Part shown: positions 28,686 to 39,052 of the stretch, piece after piece | Layout of the letters: every line of letters starts with the position of its first letter | Numbering within the stretch: position 1 is the first letter of the stretch | DNA from: Kalmanozyma brasiliensis GHG001 | Taxonomy: Eukaryota; Basidiomycota; Ustilaginomycetes; Ustilaginales | DNA: 64,000 nt | Direction: 5' to 3' | NCBI RefSeq assembly: GCF_000497045.1 | Contig: NW_015961949.1 | Location: 124,001-188,000 of the forward strand | Translations under genes and position numbers: made by a program | Notes under the pieces: model-generated | What the model was told of the DNA's origin: nothing | Database searches by the model: none | What the model saw: only the letters and a program-made list of their open reading frames with translations

Positions 28686-31655
28686 TCAGATCTCCAGACG
28701 CTCGAAGCTGTAGGCGCCCACCAGCATGCTTTGCTCGAGCAACTGCAGACGACGCGTCTTGGTCTCGCCCTGCGTACCCAGCTTGAGTCCCAATCCACCG
28801 CCCATCTCGGCCCTCGCGGCTGCATCCGCCTTGCTGCTCACGCTCACCTTGGTGTTGCCCGCTGATGCTACCGCACCGCTCGCCGACAGCGTCGTTCCTC
28901 GGCTCTTCTTCTGCTTGGCTTCCGTCAAAGCCAGAAGATCATTCTCCTGCTGCAGCTTGGCGAACGCAGACAGCGGCGCGTTGAGCACTCGCAGCGTCGA
29001 CAGCAGCTGCAGGTAGCGCGAGATGGTCGACGAGAGCGACTGCACCGTAGCATGGGACCGCGGCGTGGCCAGCAGCAGAGGGAAGAACGTGTCGAGCACA
29101 TCGTTGGCCAGCGCCATCACCGCATCTGCGTTCGGCGCTTTGTTCTTGCCCTTCAGCGAAGCCAGGCTGGCAAAATCGCCCTTGGCCGCAGCGTCCTCGT
29201 CCGCTTCCGAGAGTGGACGCTGGATTGTCTGGCTCAGCCATGCATTGCAAAGCTGCAACAGTGCCATTACCTGGTCCACGTCGTCGCGAAGCTGCATCTT
29301 GAGGGCACTTCGCAGCGCGGGTCGGGAGACGCGCAGCTGCACAATATGAGTCAGCAAGAGCATGTATTGCTGCGCTGCTTTCGCATTGCCTCGAGACTGG
29401 AGCAATCCTCGCACTGCAGAAAGCAAGAGCGAAGCCAGTGTATCTTCGCCAATGTCGGACATACGCTTGAGGGCCACACGGAGGAGCTGGGCATCGTTCC
29501 AGGCTCCCAACCTCGACCAGAACTCGGTCAGGTGAGCACCGTTGGCCTGCACCGAGGCGCTGCGTGCACTTGCTGCCGTGTCGGTAGAAGGCTTCAATGT
29601 GGCAAAGATCGACGGGTGGACTCGAGGATGCTTGAGAAGGGTGAGAAGCGCGCTCCGCGGGAAGAAGGCTGGTGGAGTAGCTGGACTGCCCTTGCTGCTT
29701 CGTTGCGAGGGCGATGGCAGAAGCAGGCCGAGCAGCGAGCCGAAGAACGACGTGTCGGCTTCATGCGCGGAAAGCGTTTCCAGCATGCGGCCATCTGCTG
29801 TTGTAGCGTCGATCCAGCCAGAGAGGATCGAATTGATCTCGCCAGTTCTAGCGGATCCCTTGCCGTTGCCCTGAGCAACGGTCCTGATCTGATCGAGGAG
29901 TGCAATTCGGCTTGCATCCGACGCCGAGGTCCCCTTGACGGCTTCGTCGAGCTCGTCGCTGGCACTACGAAGCCACCGAGCGGTGAGCTCGCCTTTGCCA
30001 AGAGCATCACGGAGGACACTGACCTCGGGTACAACGAAAGGAACCGAAAGCACGCAGACTCTGCGCTGGTGAAGTTGAGCCAAAACCTCGGCTTTGTCCG
30101 AGGAGCTCGAAGTGCGAGATGAGACGGTGGGAGGTCCCATGGTGATGACGCTGGTGGAGCCTGCGATACGCGTTGCGGAGATGGTGGTCATTCGCTGAAG
30201 CGAGCCATGAGAGGAAGCTTCGAGACTGGCGGGAACGAAGGGGACCATCCAGTCGATCTGTTTGAGCACTGCGTTAAGCTCGAGATCCACAATGAGGGAC
30301 ACCACGCGCTCCTTGTCGGCGGTGACCGAAGATGGTTTTGTGACGCCGACAATCAAAGCATGATCGCGGCTCAGAAGCAAGCAGGAAGATGGCGAGGCAG
30401 TCGAGGTGAAAGAAGGGCGCGAACCGCTGGCAAGAGCCAGAGCGTCGAGCACGCCGGTGCTGATGTTGCTAAAGCGAGGCTCGCTGGTGGCTGATGTGGC
30501 CAGAATCATGGAGGTGAGAGAGCCGTCGAAGCCGAGAACGACAAGCCGTCCGTCCGGATGCAGTTGCACGTCTGTGGTATGCCTCGCGTTTGCGAGATCA
30601 GGGAGTTGAACGCGGCCAAGCTTGATGGTAGCGATGGCCGAATCCGAGGCGCCATCAAAGCTCTTGACAAAGGCGGTGAGCTCGAGCGAGAGAGGACCTG
30701 TAGGCGTGGGCGATGTCGGGAGGGAGCTGTCGGATGATTGCGGATCCTCGTCATCAATGGCGTTTCCATCCTTCCTGGAGCGTTTGGAGCGTTTCTTCTT
30801 CTTACTGGCGTCCTCCTCGACATTTGATGGCACTCTGGGCAGCTTGGCATCCGAGGTGACAGCGATACGCAAACCGAGCACAGCGGCCTCTTCGACGCGC
30901 GAGCTACCCGAGATAAGGCTCTTGGCCGAGGCAGCGTCGAGAAGATTGACGAAGAGATGACATCTCTGCTGAGATTGGGGATGAGTAGCTTCTACGGTGT
31001 CGACAATGTGCAATGAAGTGGCAGCTGCTTGCGTCGAAGCCTGGTCGTCGTAGGTAATGGGCGAGGAAGCAACGATGGTGAGAGTATCGTCCGAGTGGGT
31101 GAGAACGAGTCTTCCATCACCGAGGGCGTGGATGAGACGAATGGGCCTGGACACTGAAAGCGACTCCTTCTTGACTTGGACTTCGGCGAATTCCTTGCCC
31201 TTTGCAGAGAGCTCCTCGACGTAAGCATAGAGGTGATGGGTCGCCGTGACAAGCCCGCGTCCCGACTTTGCTCGAGCATGCGACTCGATTCCGACGTAGG
31301 TGGTACGAAGAGTGCGTCCTGCACCGAGGGAGCGTAGAAGCGTGAGTGGGGCCGAAGAAGCGATCTCTGCGGAGGAGAGGGTGAAGCTCTGAAGGGGCGT
31401 CTGCGTCTGAGGGTTGACAAGGTTGAGCGCGTGGCCGGCAATGAGGATCGGTAGCGTTCCCTTGAGGCGGCGCAGCATCCGAGTGTCAGATGACAGCTTG
31501 TAGGCTGCGCCGACCGAGACCGACGAGGTCTTTGTGGTGGAGAAGCCGGTCGCTGGCAGGGTGGCATGACGCGCCAAATCGGCAGCAGCCGGGGTAGGAT
31601 GCGTCAGCAGCGTCGATGGCTGCGCCAGCTCGGGCTGAGCCGATACCGATGCCAT
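28686..31655 (-). CDS. Putative NOL11/Utp8-like small-subunit processome protein
   Basis: From the ATG at 31655 (MASVSAQPELAQ) the product is 989 residues. The N-terminal half is beta-rich with WD-like repeats (for example ILIAGHALNLVNPQTQTPL and IRLIHALGDGRLVLTHSDDTLTIV). A Lys-rich basic segment (KKKKRSKRSRKDG) sits mid-protein and the C-terminal half is alpha-helical. A segment reading VCVLSVPFVVPEVSVLRDALGKG in overview resembles the NOL11 stretch ending ALGK that follows its beta-propeller. NOL11 and yeast Utp8 belong to the t-UTP module that starts pre-18S rRNA processing in the nucleolus. The assignment is by layout and one short similarity, so it is tentative. The frame continues upstream to 32093 but that part is Arg/His/Pro-rich and leader-like. 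Confidence 0.5.
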   Translation of the reverse strand: MASVSAQPELAQPSTLLTHPTPAAADLARHATLPATGFSTTKTSSVSVGAAYKLSSDTRMLRRLKGTLPILIAGHALNLVNPQTQTPLQSFTLSSAEIASSAPLTLLRSLGAGRTLRTTYVGIESHARAKSGRGLVTATHHLYAYVEELSAKGKEFAEVQVKKESLSVSRPIRLIHALGDGRLVLTHSDDTLTIVASSPITYDDQASTQAAATSLHIVDTVEATHPQSQQRCHLFVNLLDAASAKSLISGSSRVEEAAVLGLRIAVTSDAKLPRVPSNVEEDASKKKKRSKRSRKDGNAIDDEDPQSSDSSLPTSPTPTGPLSLELTAFVKSFDGASDSAIATIKLGRVQLPDLANARHTTDVQLHPDGRLVVLGFDGSLTSMILATSATSEPRFSNISTGVLDALALASGSRPSFTSTASPSSCLLLSRDHALIVGVTKPSSVTADKERVVSLIVDLELNAVLKQIDWMVPFVPASLEASSHGSLQRMTTISATRIAGSTSVITMGPPTVSSRTSSSSDKAEVLAQLHQRRVCVLSVPFVVPEVSVLRDALGKGELTARWLRSASDELDEAVKGTSASDASRIALLDQIRTVAQGNGKGSARTGEINSILSGWIDATTADGRMLETLSAHEADTSFFGSLLGLLLPSPSQRSSKGSPATPPAFFPRSALLTLLKHPRVHPSIFATLKPSTDTAASARSASVQANGAHLTEFWSRLGAWNDAQLLRVALKRMSDIGEDTLASLLLSAVRGLLQSRGNAKAAQQYMLLLTHIVQLRVSRPALRSALKMQLRDDVDQVMALLQLCNAWLSQTIQRPLSEADEDAAAKGDFASLASLKGKNKAPNADAVMALANDVLDTFFPLLLATPRSHATVQSLSSTISRYLQLLSTLRVLNAPLSAFAKLQQENDLLALTEAKQKKSRGTTLSASGAVASAGNTKVSVSSKADAAARAEMGGGLGLKLGTQGETKTRRLQLLEQSMLVGAYSFERLEI

Positions 31656-33551
31656 CTTGTCACGGTCGTAGTCGGGCGCGGCCGAAGCGATGAGTGTCTG
31701 TGGTCTTTGGTGGTAGCGATCTGTGATGCGGAAGAGAACCGAGAGGGGAATGACGAAGTAGATTCGACCGTTGGGAGGAGCGTGTCGGAATGGCGCCGCA
31801 CTGCAATGTCTGTTCTTCTTCCTCCGCTTCGGCTCGCCGTGCTGTGACAGGAGTGGATCCGATGTGAAGAGCAAGCGTTGGAAAAACGATGAGCAACTCT
31901 GATGATGAGGAGAGCTTCGCCGTTGTGGAAAAATTTCCACACGAAAGCTCTTTGCTGTCGGCAACTTTTTTTCTTCCTGCACCCTGGCGACGCTCCTCTG
32001 AAACTTGGATTTGTCAGCGTGACAAGGGCCCCGCCCTTCGTGAAGCGTACTTAACATGATAAAAATGGCGACCCATTGTACCGGGTCCAGCATGCTAGCT
32101 GGCTCCAGGCTGTTGCTGAACCTGACAGCTGAACAAAATCAGATTGTCGAGTCTTGTAGAGACTGACTCTGTCAAGGCTAGCAAGGCTGCACGTCATCTG
32201 ATGGGCTCTGCGGCAGAATCGCTTGACCGATGCGAGGACTCAACGACGAAGCGTTGCAAGCTGCAAGATCTGCACGAGCATGTTCTTTTGAGCCAGGGGA
32301 TTTGGAAAGGATCTCCATTGTGCAGATCAACTAAGGCAGGCGTCTGCGTCGAGCTCAATCGAGTCGGGCGTCTCTGCTCGCAAACAGGTGGGAGACCGAC
32401 GCAGCATGATCAGAAACGAGCGTATCGAGCAGTCCTGTCGGACTTTCTGACGGCTGGAGCTTGAAATCGGACAGCTTCCGACGTCGTCGGCGGATGCGAG
32501 AGGAGATAGGATTTGGTGCGCGTGGCTTGTGACCACTCTGACGGCTCAAGAAAAGCGGTTCATGACTATTTCATCGAGTATATGGACACATTGCGGCTGT
32601 GTTTTGGTCGTCCTCTATCTTGACCGACATGCCCGAATGCGCCTTGAAGTTTGTTGCGTTTGACGAGCCCTGACCAAACCTAAAAATTCAAACAGGCGGC
32701 GTATGACCCTTGGCAGAACGATCTTCGGAACATCCTTCTTAGGCTAGGTTAACCTCTAAATTCAGGCAGCAGCCACGCACAAACAAAAAAGGACACACGC
32801 ACGCATGCTGGACCCTGTTCTTCTTGTTCTTCTTTTGGCAAGCCTGTCCGCATCAGGCGGGCCGGAGGCGTGCTGCCGCCGTTTGTTTGCTTGTGGCTGA
32901 CCTGCGCGTGCGTATGCGTGTGCGTGTGCGTTCCGGTCTGTGGTCTGTGATTCAGCGCCGCGCTTGGGCCTGCCTGTCTCTCAAGCTCTCCTCGACAGCC
33001 TCGAATGCCTGCACATGCTTGACAGGGCCCACATGCTTAGACTGCCTAGCTGAGTTGGAGCAGCTCTCAATTTTGAGAAGCGCTATCAGCGAGACCCTTT
33101 CTGCATCTGAGCCCTGCCATTCACTCGTCGTCGTCAGTCTTCCCACTTGTCCCTTTGTTCGCCCACAAACATTGAATCCTCCCTCTTCCCCATCACTCGT
33201 TTCTGGCTGCTACCCACGTTGAGCAGCAGCTGAGTTCCGCACCGAGGCCCGAGTTGACTCTATCAACAATTGACGACCCACCTTCTTGGCGCTCACTTCA
33301 TCTCATCTGCTTTCGTCGGGCAGTACAGAACACCCCTAGCAGCTCGCTCGTGCTCCGTCATCGAACCCTCTCAGGCCGAAGTCGATTTCCTCGTCGTTCC
33401 CGTCCAGGCCATCATGACGCCATCCTGCACTTGATCTCACACTCGCTTCATCAAAGCATCCAGCTCTGCCACGCCTCGCCGTACGACGATCTTCTCGTGC
33501 AGCTTCGATAAGTCGCAGCGAGCAGGACGCTACAACGACACTGTAGCAGCA
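31656..33551. other. 1.9-kb divergent intergenic region
   Basis: This lies between the NOL11-like gene (-) and the histone-fold protein gene (+). The half nearer the plus-strand gene (about 33100-33500) is pyrimidine-rich and looks like a long 5' leader or core promoter. Short ORFs such as 32144-32464 and 32824-33222 are not convincing. No RNA gene was recognised. Confidence 0.5.
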
Positions 33552-36500
33552 ATGCCGGCATCAGTAGCCACCAATGGCGACGCAGTCATGGCTCTTGACA
33601 CCGTGCCATCCCTGATCAGTGCTCGCTCCGCCAACACGCTCATCTCTGAGAATCGTCCAACTCGTATCCAAGCAGAAACGCTTCTCATCCTCAACGGCCT
33701 CCTCGACGAATTGCTCCTCGCCATCATCAGCTCCGCCAAGAGCCTTGCGACCGATCGCATCAAGACCGATGGCGTGCTCAAAGTGCTAGGCAGCAATCTG
33801 CTCGCCAAGGATGCCGTTCTCGAAGCTGAACTCGAACTTCGCAGCTACCTCGAAGGCAGGAGAGCAGAAGGCGCGAGAGTACCCTTGGGTCTTATGGCCA
33901 CCTCCCGTCTCGATGGCACCGATGGCTTCCCCGTCCAGAGTGCTTACAAGGCACTCCAGACCCGCTGTCTTTCCTACTGCACCCTCAGCGACTCCCACGA
34001 CGATGACGTGCCCAAGGATCAAAACATCATGAGCAGCGATGGACGCCCCATCGCAACCGTCACACCGGGCGCCGCCATCTACGTGACTGCTCTGCTCGAG
34101 TACATCGGAGAGCACATCTTGCAAAACGTCTCCCGCGTCATCGAGCGTGACAACTCGGACGAGGCCAGCCTCTATGACCTTCGTGCCGCCATTACCGAAG
34201 ACGAACAGCTCAATCCGCTCTTCACCAAACTCTCGATCAGGTCAGAAATGGCTCGTCGCATCGACGTGCTCGAGTCTCGTCGGCGTAAGATCACCGAAGA
34301 TGGCGCCGGTCGCGGAGTTCGATCCGACGCCAGAGTGGTCAAGCCGTGGCACGTTCCAACCGAAAATGACTTCGATGAAGCTGCCGGGCCCAACCTCTTC
34401 TCTTCCAAGCGCATCTCCGTGCAGCCAGCGCCACGGAGTGACAACGTCCAATCCATCGCCACGGCGTCCTCTCATCACGGTCATGGGACGTCCAACAGCA
34501 TCGGGCAGGACGACTCGCTTCGCAACAGCACATCCACCTTTCGAACGACGTCATCCGTCGCCAACAACAGCACTTTTGACTCTACTTCAGGCAAACCGCA
34601 AGGCAATGGCAGCGTCGGGAATCAAAGCTCAACGCGCCCTCCTTCCGCTCTAGGTAGTACTTCCGGTCGACAAGACGGTGGTTCCAGTGTCCCAAACAGC
34701 GCAGGGCCCCGGCCGAGCTCAGACCGTACCTGGTCTGGCGTGTTCGGCGCCATGAAGCGCCGCAACAGCTTCAAGCAGGGGTCCGACCCGACATCCACGT
34801 CCAGTCGCCCCATCTTGCAGACACAGACCTCGTCCCACTCCAACCAAGCTGATTCGGTGCTGGAGCCCGAGGATGACTTTGACGCTCTGATGCTCTCCGG
34901 CCAGACGATGAAGGTGTCGCTCACGCCTAATCGCTTGCACACCATTGAAGTCGCTAAAAAGGGTCAGGGCGCTCCCGTTGGCTCGGTCCGTCGACGTGCA
35001 GGAACGACAGGCATGCGCGAGGACTCTGCCTCTGCAGCGGCCGCATTCGGTCAGGAGTCCGGCCCTTCGCCTGGCTCGCAGATGTCGACCGTTAGTGATC
35101 AACTGCCGGATGGTGCCGGCCGCAGCGGCGAGAGGCCTTCGACGAGCAACACAGCCCCTTCAGATGCAGTTCTTGGACGACCTGCTTCGCGCACATCGAT
35201 GCAGCAGACTACCTTGCGGCCCGAACGCAAGCTGGCGGCGCCCCCACCGTCGTCGTACAGAAGTCCTTCTCCTGCCCTGCTGGGCCAGCACAATTTGCTT
35301 TCACGCGAGGAAGACGGCGCTGTGGCAGCTTTCCCGCCACCACCAATGGTGTCGAGACGCAGCGCGCCACGATTGCTGCCACGCGATGACGAAGCGGACG
35401 GTAGGACATCCACCAGCAAGGACCTCGTCGACCTGTTTAAATCGACGCCTCCCTCTGCCACTTCGGAAAGATTCAGCATCCCTGGCTCCGACACCTCCTC
35501 GCTAGCAGATGGGACTTCGAAAAAGTCGGCTATGGGTGACCGGGTCCGTCACTTATTCGGTCGAAAGTCGAGCAGCAGCACCGGTCATGCCTCGCCCTCC
35601 TCGCCTCGTCAACGAAACTTCCTTTCGCATCAGCGCACCGACACGAAAGCAAGCCTAGAAGATTCACAAGATACGCACGTCACCAGCAGTACAACTAACT
35701 CCATCGGTCAGAGACGTTCCGTCGTTTCTCCGTACACAGCACCTTCCGACCAGCATGCGGCATCACGTTCGTCTACGTCGACCTCGGAGCATCATCCGTA
35801 CAAAGCAGAGGCAGCGGTGGGGGCCAAGCCTCTGCCTGATGTCAGTGTCGTTGAACCAGAGTCAGCTCCCATCCAGGCAGCAATCGGTCTAGGAGTTGGA
35901 CTCGCTGCTGCTGATGCCGGCGCCGCAGGACCCGTCCCTGCTGACCGAAGTGCCAGTCCTGCCTCAAGATCCACCAGCTACGTGAGTCAGACGGCCAGCA
36001 CGGCAGAACGAGCTGATGCTGAAGAGGCGACAGCGGACGACTCTTCTTCGACATCTAGGTCCACCAAACCAACAGAAGAGCTGGTGAGCCGCAAGGTACC
36101 GTGGGGCTACAAGCGTGCCTCCGTCGGCGCAGGTACGATGATAGACCGCGCAACCACGCCCAACTCGGACCGACGCAAGAGCGTCGGGTATCAGAGCTCC
36201 AACGGTCACGGCGTGCTGCCTGTCCGCAGTCCGTCGGGCATGGCCTTCTCGGAAAACGGCCATAGTCCGAGGACAGCAGCGATGGGGTCGCCATTCATCG
36301 CTTCGTCCGAAGAGGGACCGACGCCGGCAACCTCGACCGCTGCGGCAGCGAAAGGCAACAACGCACCCACCGCCTGGTCAGGCACGGGATCGCAGACGCT
36401 GGGGCGGAGAAGATCGTTCGGTTCCAGACCACTTTCAATGGCTCAAGCGCATCGAAAGAGTTTGAACCTCGAGACGATTCAGCTCCTGGCGGATCTGGAG

Positions 36501-37082
36501 AGAGCGATGCGCAACTGTCACAGTGTCGATGAATGCCGTGCGCTGGTCCACAAGGCCATGCATTCGGATGGGGCAGCGTCGGCGCTGTCCGACTCTCAAG
36601 TCAATGGAGTCACGGACGAGAAAGAGACTCAAGAGGAGGGCAAGGCGACCGGCGCCGCAGGTCACGCGAATGGAGCTGTTCCAGCAGGCGCAAGTCTAGG
36701 AAGTGTAGCAACGGCAGCTGAAGTGGTTACGGCGTCAGAAACGACTGCAACGCCCGACCGCAAGCTGCCAGACGTCAAGAGATTGGACGCGAACAGGAGC
36801 ACCTCTCTGGAGCAAGTCGATCAGGGTTTGATTGTTGCATGGCTTCTTGGCGGGGACGAAGGCCCCACATCCACACGCGATGTGGCTTCTGACAAGCTGT
36901 CTGCCCTGCCACAGCGGCTGAGCCAGGAACAGGCTGCCACGAGTAAAGGATCCGCGGCAGAACAACCTGCGTCGCTCGACTCTTCTGCATCTCGTGACGC
37001 TACGAGAGGGCGCGCGTCGAGCAGCGTCGCGTCGGTGCAGTCCAACTACAAGGATGCGCACGAGGAGGTGATGGTGGAGTGA
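33552..37082 (+). CDS. Ser-rich protein with tandem histone-fold-like N-terminal domain
   Basis: The 1176-residue product is ordered only at its N-terminus. Residues about 35-100 form a helix-rich segment (TRIQAETLLILNGLLDELL...). Residues about 171-226 look like a histone H2A fold: AIYVTALLEYIGEHIL followed by LYDLRAAITEDEQLNPLF, matching the H2A pattern of an a2 helix 'VYLAAVLEYL', then 'LQLAIRNDEEL'. Paired histone folds in a cytoplasmic signalling protein are known from the Ras activator SOS, which binds lipid and DH-PH domains. No GEF catalytic domain is visible here. The rest (about 240-1176) is Ser/Thr/Pro-rich with many basic patches and phosphosite-like RRxS motifs, plus a short helix near residue 970 (LNLETIQLLADLERAMRN). 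A scaffold role at the cell cortex or in signalling is inferred; a chromatin role cannot be excluded. Confidence 0.75.
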   Translation: MPASVATNGDAVMALDTVPSLISARSANTLISENRPTRIQAETLLILNGLLDELLLAIISSAKSLATDRIKTDGVLKVLGSNLLAKDAVLEAELELRSYLEGRRAEGARVPLGLMATSRLDGTDGFPVQSAYKALQTRCLSYCTLSDSHDDDVPKDQNIMSSDGRPIATVTPGAAIYVTALLEYIGEHILQNVSRVIERDNSDEASLYDLRAAITEDEQLNPLFTKLSIRSEMARRIDVLESRRRKITEDGAGRGVRSDARVVKPWHVPTENDFDEAAGPNLFSSKRISVQPAPRSDNVQSIATASSHHGHGTSNSIGQDDSLRNSTSTFRTTSSVANNSTFDSTSGKPQGNGSVGNQSSTRPPSALGSTSGRQDGGSSVPNSAGPRPSSDRTWSGVFGAMKRRNSFKQGSDPTSTSSRPILQTQTSSHSNQADSVLEPEDDFDALMLSGQTMKVSLTPNRLHTIEVAKKGQGAPVGSVRRRAGTTGMREDSASAAAAFGQESGPSPGSQMSTVSDQLPDGAGRSGERPSTSNTAPSDAVLGRPASRTSMQQTTLRPERKLAAPPPSSYRSPSPALLGQHNLLSREEDGAVAAFPPPPMVSRRSAPRLLPRDDEADGRTSTSKDLVDLFKSTPPSATSERFSIPGSDTSSLADGTSKKSAMGDRVRHLFGRKSSSSTGHASPSSPRQRNFLSHQRTDTKASLEDSQDTHVTSSTTNSIGQRRSVVSPYTAPSDQHAASRSSTSTSEHHPYKAEAAVGAKPLPDVSVVEPESAPIQAAIGLGVGLAAADAGAAGPVPADRSASPASRSTSYVSQTASTAERADAEEATADDSSSTSRSTKPTEELVSRKVPWGYKRASVGAGTMIDRATTPNSDRRKSVGYQSSNGHGVLPVRSPSGMAFSENGHSPRTAAMGSPFIASSEEGPTPATSTAAAAKGNNAPTAWSGTGSQTLGRRRSFGSRPLSMAQAHRKSLNLETIQLLADLERAMRNCHSVDECRALVHKAMHSDGAASALSDSQVNGVTDEKETQEEGKATGAAGHANGAVPAGASLGSVATAAEVVTASETTATPDRKLPDVKRLDANRSTSLEQVDQGLIVAWLLGGDEGPTSTRDVASDKLSALPQRLSQEQAATSKGSAAEQPASLDSSASRDATRGRASSSVASVQSNYKDAHEEVMVE

Positions 37083-37501
37083 TTCGTTCATCTCCGTTAC
37101 TTCCACCTTGCAAGCTGGTTCGCACGTACGGTGGTCAGCACTGTCACGCTGCAAGGATGGAAGTCGCGGCAGGCGACACCTCCATATGGTGCTTTGCGAA
37201 GAAAGATACAAAAGGGTCTACCCAGACACGGCAGGACCACTTGTTCCGTATCCGGACTGCTCAATCCGCCATATCAGCAGCATCTGCCTAATGACAAGGA
37301 ATGACAGCCAAGACATTGACCACATGGTGAGGTGCACCCCACACTCGGGATCAGGAACCAGTGCACAGAAAGCGACGCTGCCGTGATGGCCGGAACTGAA
37401 CAACGGACTTGGATTCGGTAGGGGCGGGAATCCATCTGAGTTGCAGTCGCAAACCCCGCAATTTGGTCAAGACGATGCAGACTTATGGCTGAGGTAGGCG
37501 A

Positions 37502-37525
37502 CAGCAGCAGCAGCAGCAGCAGCAG
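37502..37525 (+). repeat. (CAG)8 microsatellite
   Basis: Eight perfect CAG units lie in intergenic DNA, outside any supported CDS. It is a candidate length polymorphism. Confidence 0.9.
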
Positions 37526-38740
37526 CGCAGATTGTGGGGAAGACTGAGGCGATCGCTGCCTGCTCTTGTCGCCGCCAAGAGTGCTACCTTGGCGAAGTGC
37601 TGGAGCATGTGGATGTGGCCGGGGCGAGACCCTTGCCCGTGAGCGTGCGGGGTCGCACCAAGATTTTCGTATTTGTCGCGTGGCAAGCGTCGCTGGCGTA
37701 GTGCCTCGAGGAGGATGTCCTCGGGTGCGAGGCGAGGCAGCTGTCCGAGGCACTTTGGGAGTGGAAAGTGGCTGTTCTCGCTTGTCCAATATGCATGCAG
37801 TTCAATGTCTTGGCGTTTTGCTTCTCCTCGCTCTTTGTGCCTGGCGGTTCCAGTCCGTTCGATCTCTTCGTTTCAAACGACTCGAAACTTTTCACCTCGT
37901 GTGCTAGAGTCTTGCTTTGCGATCGAAGGACGGTAGAGCGAGCCAAGGGGATAAGAAGTCAATGCTTTACGGAGATACTAGCAAGCTTTGGGAGGAAGTG
38001 GGCGATCGAATGGGACATGCTCGACGAGGCTAGCGGCGCTTGGAATAGAGAGATCCTCGTCGGTCAAGCGGGTAGACGGCTACAAGATGAGCCGGAAGAC
38101 GGACATGGGCAATCTAGCTGCCTTGCGCTCACCAATCCGAGGCTCGAGACAGGGTCAGGACACCTGTCTCTGGTGCATCCCAGTGGCGGGTCATCGAACT
38201 CGCGGTTTCATCAGATCATCAAACATTTGCATTCCCAGCTCTCGAGAGCCGCCCGAACACTCCATTGACCTCTCTTCCGCCTTTTCCGCTCCTCGTCGTA
38301 TGCCTTGGGGTAACCACATCTCACCTGATTGAGCACCTGCTCAATCTTTCGTCAGGCAACCTTTAGTTTGGCCCGCAGAGCGGTGCTCGAATTCTGAACC
38401 TCTTCACAAGCACAAGCAACAGCAACAGCAGCCGCCCTTCCCGAAAGCTTGTGTGTTGCTTGCTCTCGAGTCAGCGCAACTATAAGCAGTAGCAGCCGCC
38501 TTCCTCCCCGCAGTGCCTACACATGAATCTTGTAAAGTCCGTTTGCTCGGATCTGCCCACTCGACCCTCGGGATCCGTGATACTTCCCCACACAACAAGC
38601 TCAATCCGTGTGTACAGCAGTGTCAAGTGAACCCCGCAACTCATGCGTCAACAGCATCTGAGAGCAACCCTGGACCGGTTGCAGAGGCTTGGGATCCGAG
38701 GGGAGACGTGCATGCAGCTCTGGTCGACATTTGCCGCTGA

Positions 38741-38845
38741 CTATATGTACCGCTCCTCTCGTGTCAAAAATTTCTCCCTGACTCGCATCCCCCTTCTCCC
38801 ACCTTCCCTCCTTCCTCTCTCACATCTTGTCCTTCAGGGCAGCCG
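38741..38845 (+). promoter_or_regulatory. TATA-like element followed by pyrimidine-rich block
   Basis: The sequence ctatatgt at 38741 is followed from about 38770 by a run made mostly of C and T up to about 38840. A pyrimidine block just upstream of the transcription start is common in fungal promoters. It sits about 210-310 bases before the transporter ATG at 39053, so it is a reasonable core-promoter candidate. Confidence 0.3.
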
Positions 38846-39052
38846 CTCCTTCCTGTATCCTCCCTCGACCTCGTATCATCACTTCGGGACAGTAGCTCAT
38901 CACCAGTATCGACGTCAGTCACAGCACTTATTGCTCGATTCCGCGCACCTCCTCGTGACGCCAACCCCACAGCCTCACCCGATCTCATCCACCCCAATTT
39001 CAGCCGCTGTCAACTTCTTCTGCCTGGCAGCCCTTGCAGCCTGATACCAGCT

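Larger units (their letters stand above)
37083..39052. other. 2-kb intergenic region upstream of the MFS transporter gene
   Basis: Contains the 3' flank of the histone-fold protein gene and the upstream region of the transporter. It includes a (CAG)8 microsatellite, a TATA-like/pyrimidine block close to the transporter, and scattered small ORFs without recognisable content. No RNA gene was seen. Confidence 0.5.

Noticed and set aside
28054..28713. 219-codon plus-strand ORF in the PMC1 to NOL11 interval
   Set aside because: It overlaps the 3' end of the NOL11-like gene and has irregular composition; no motif.
31656..32093. N-terminal extension of the NOL11-like ORF
   Set aside because: Arg/His/Pro-rich sequence without protein-like pattern, and the downstream ATG at 31655 starts a cleaner N-terminus.
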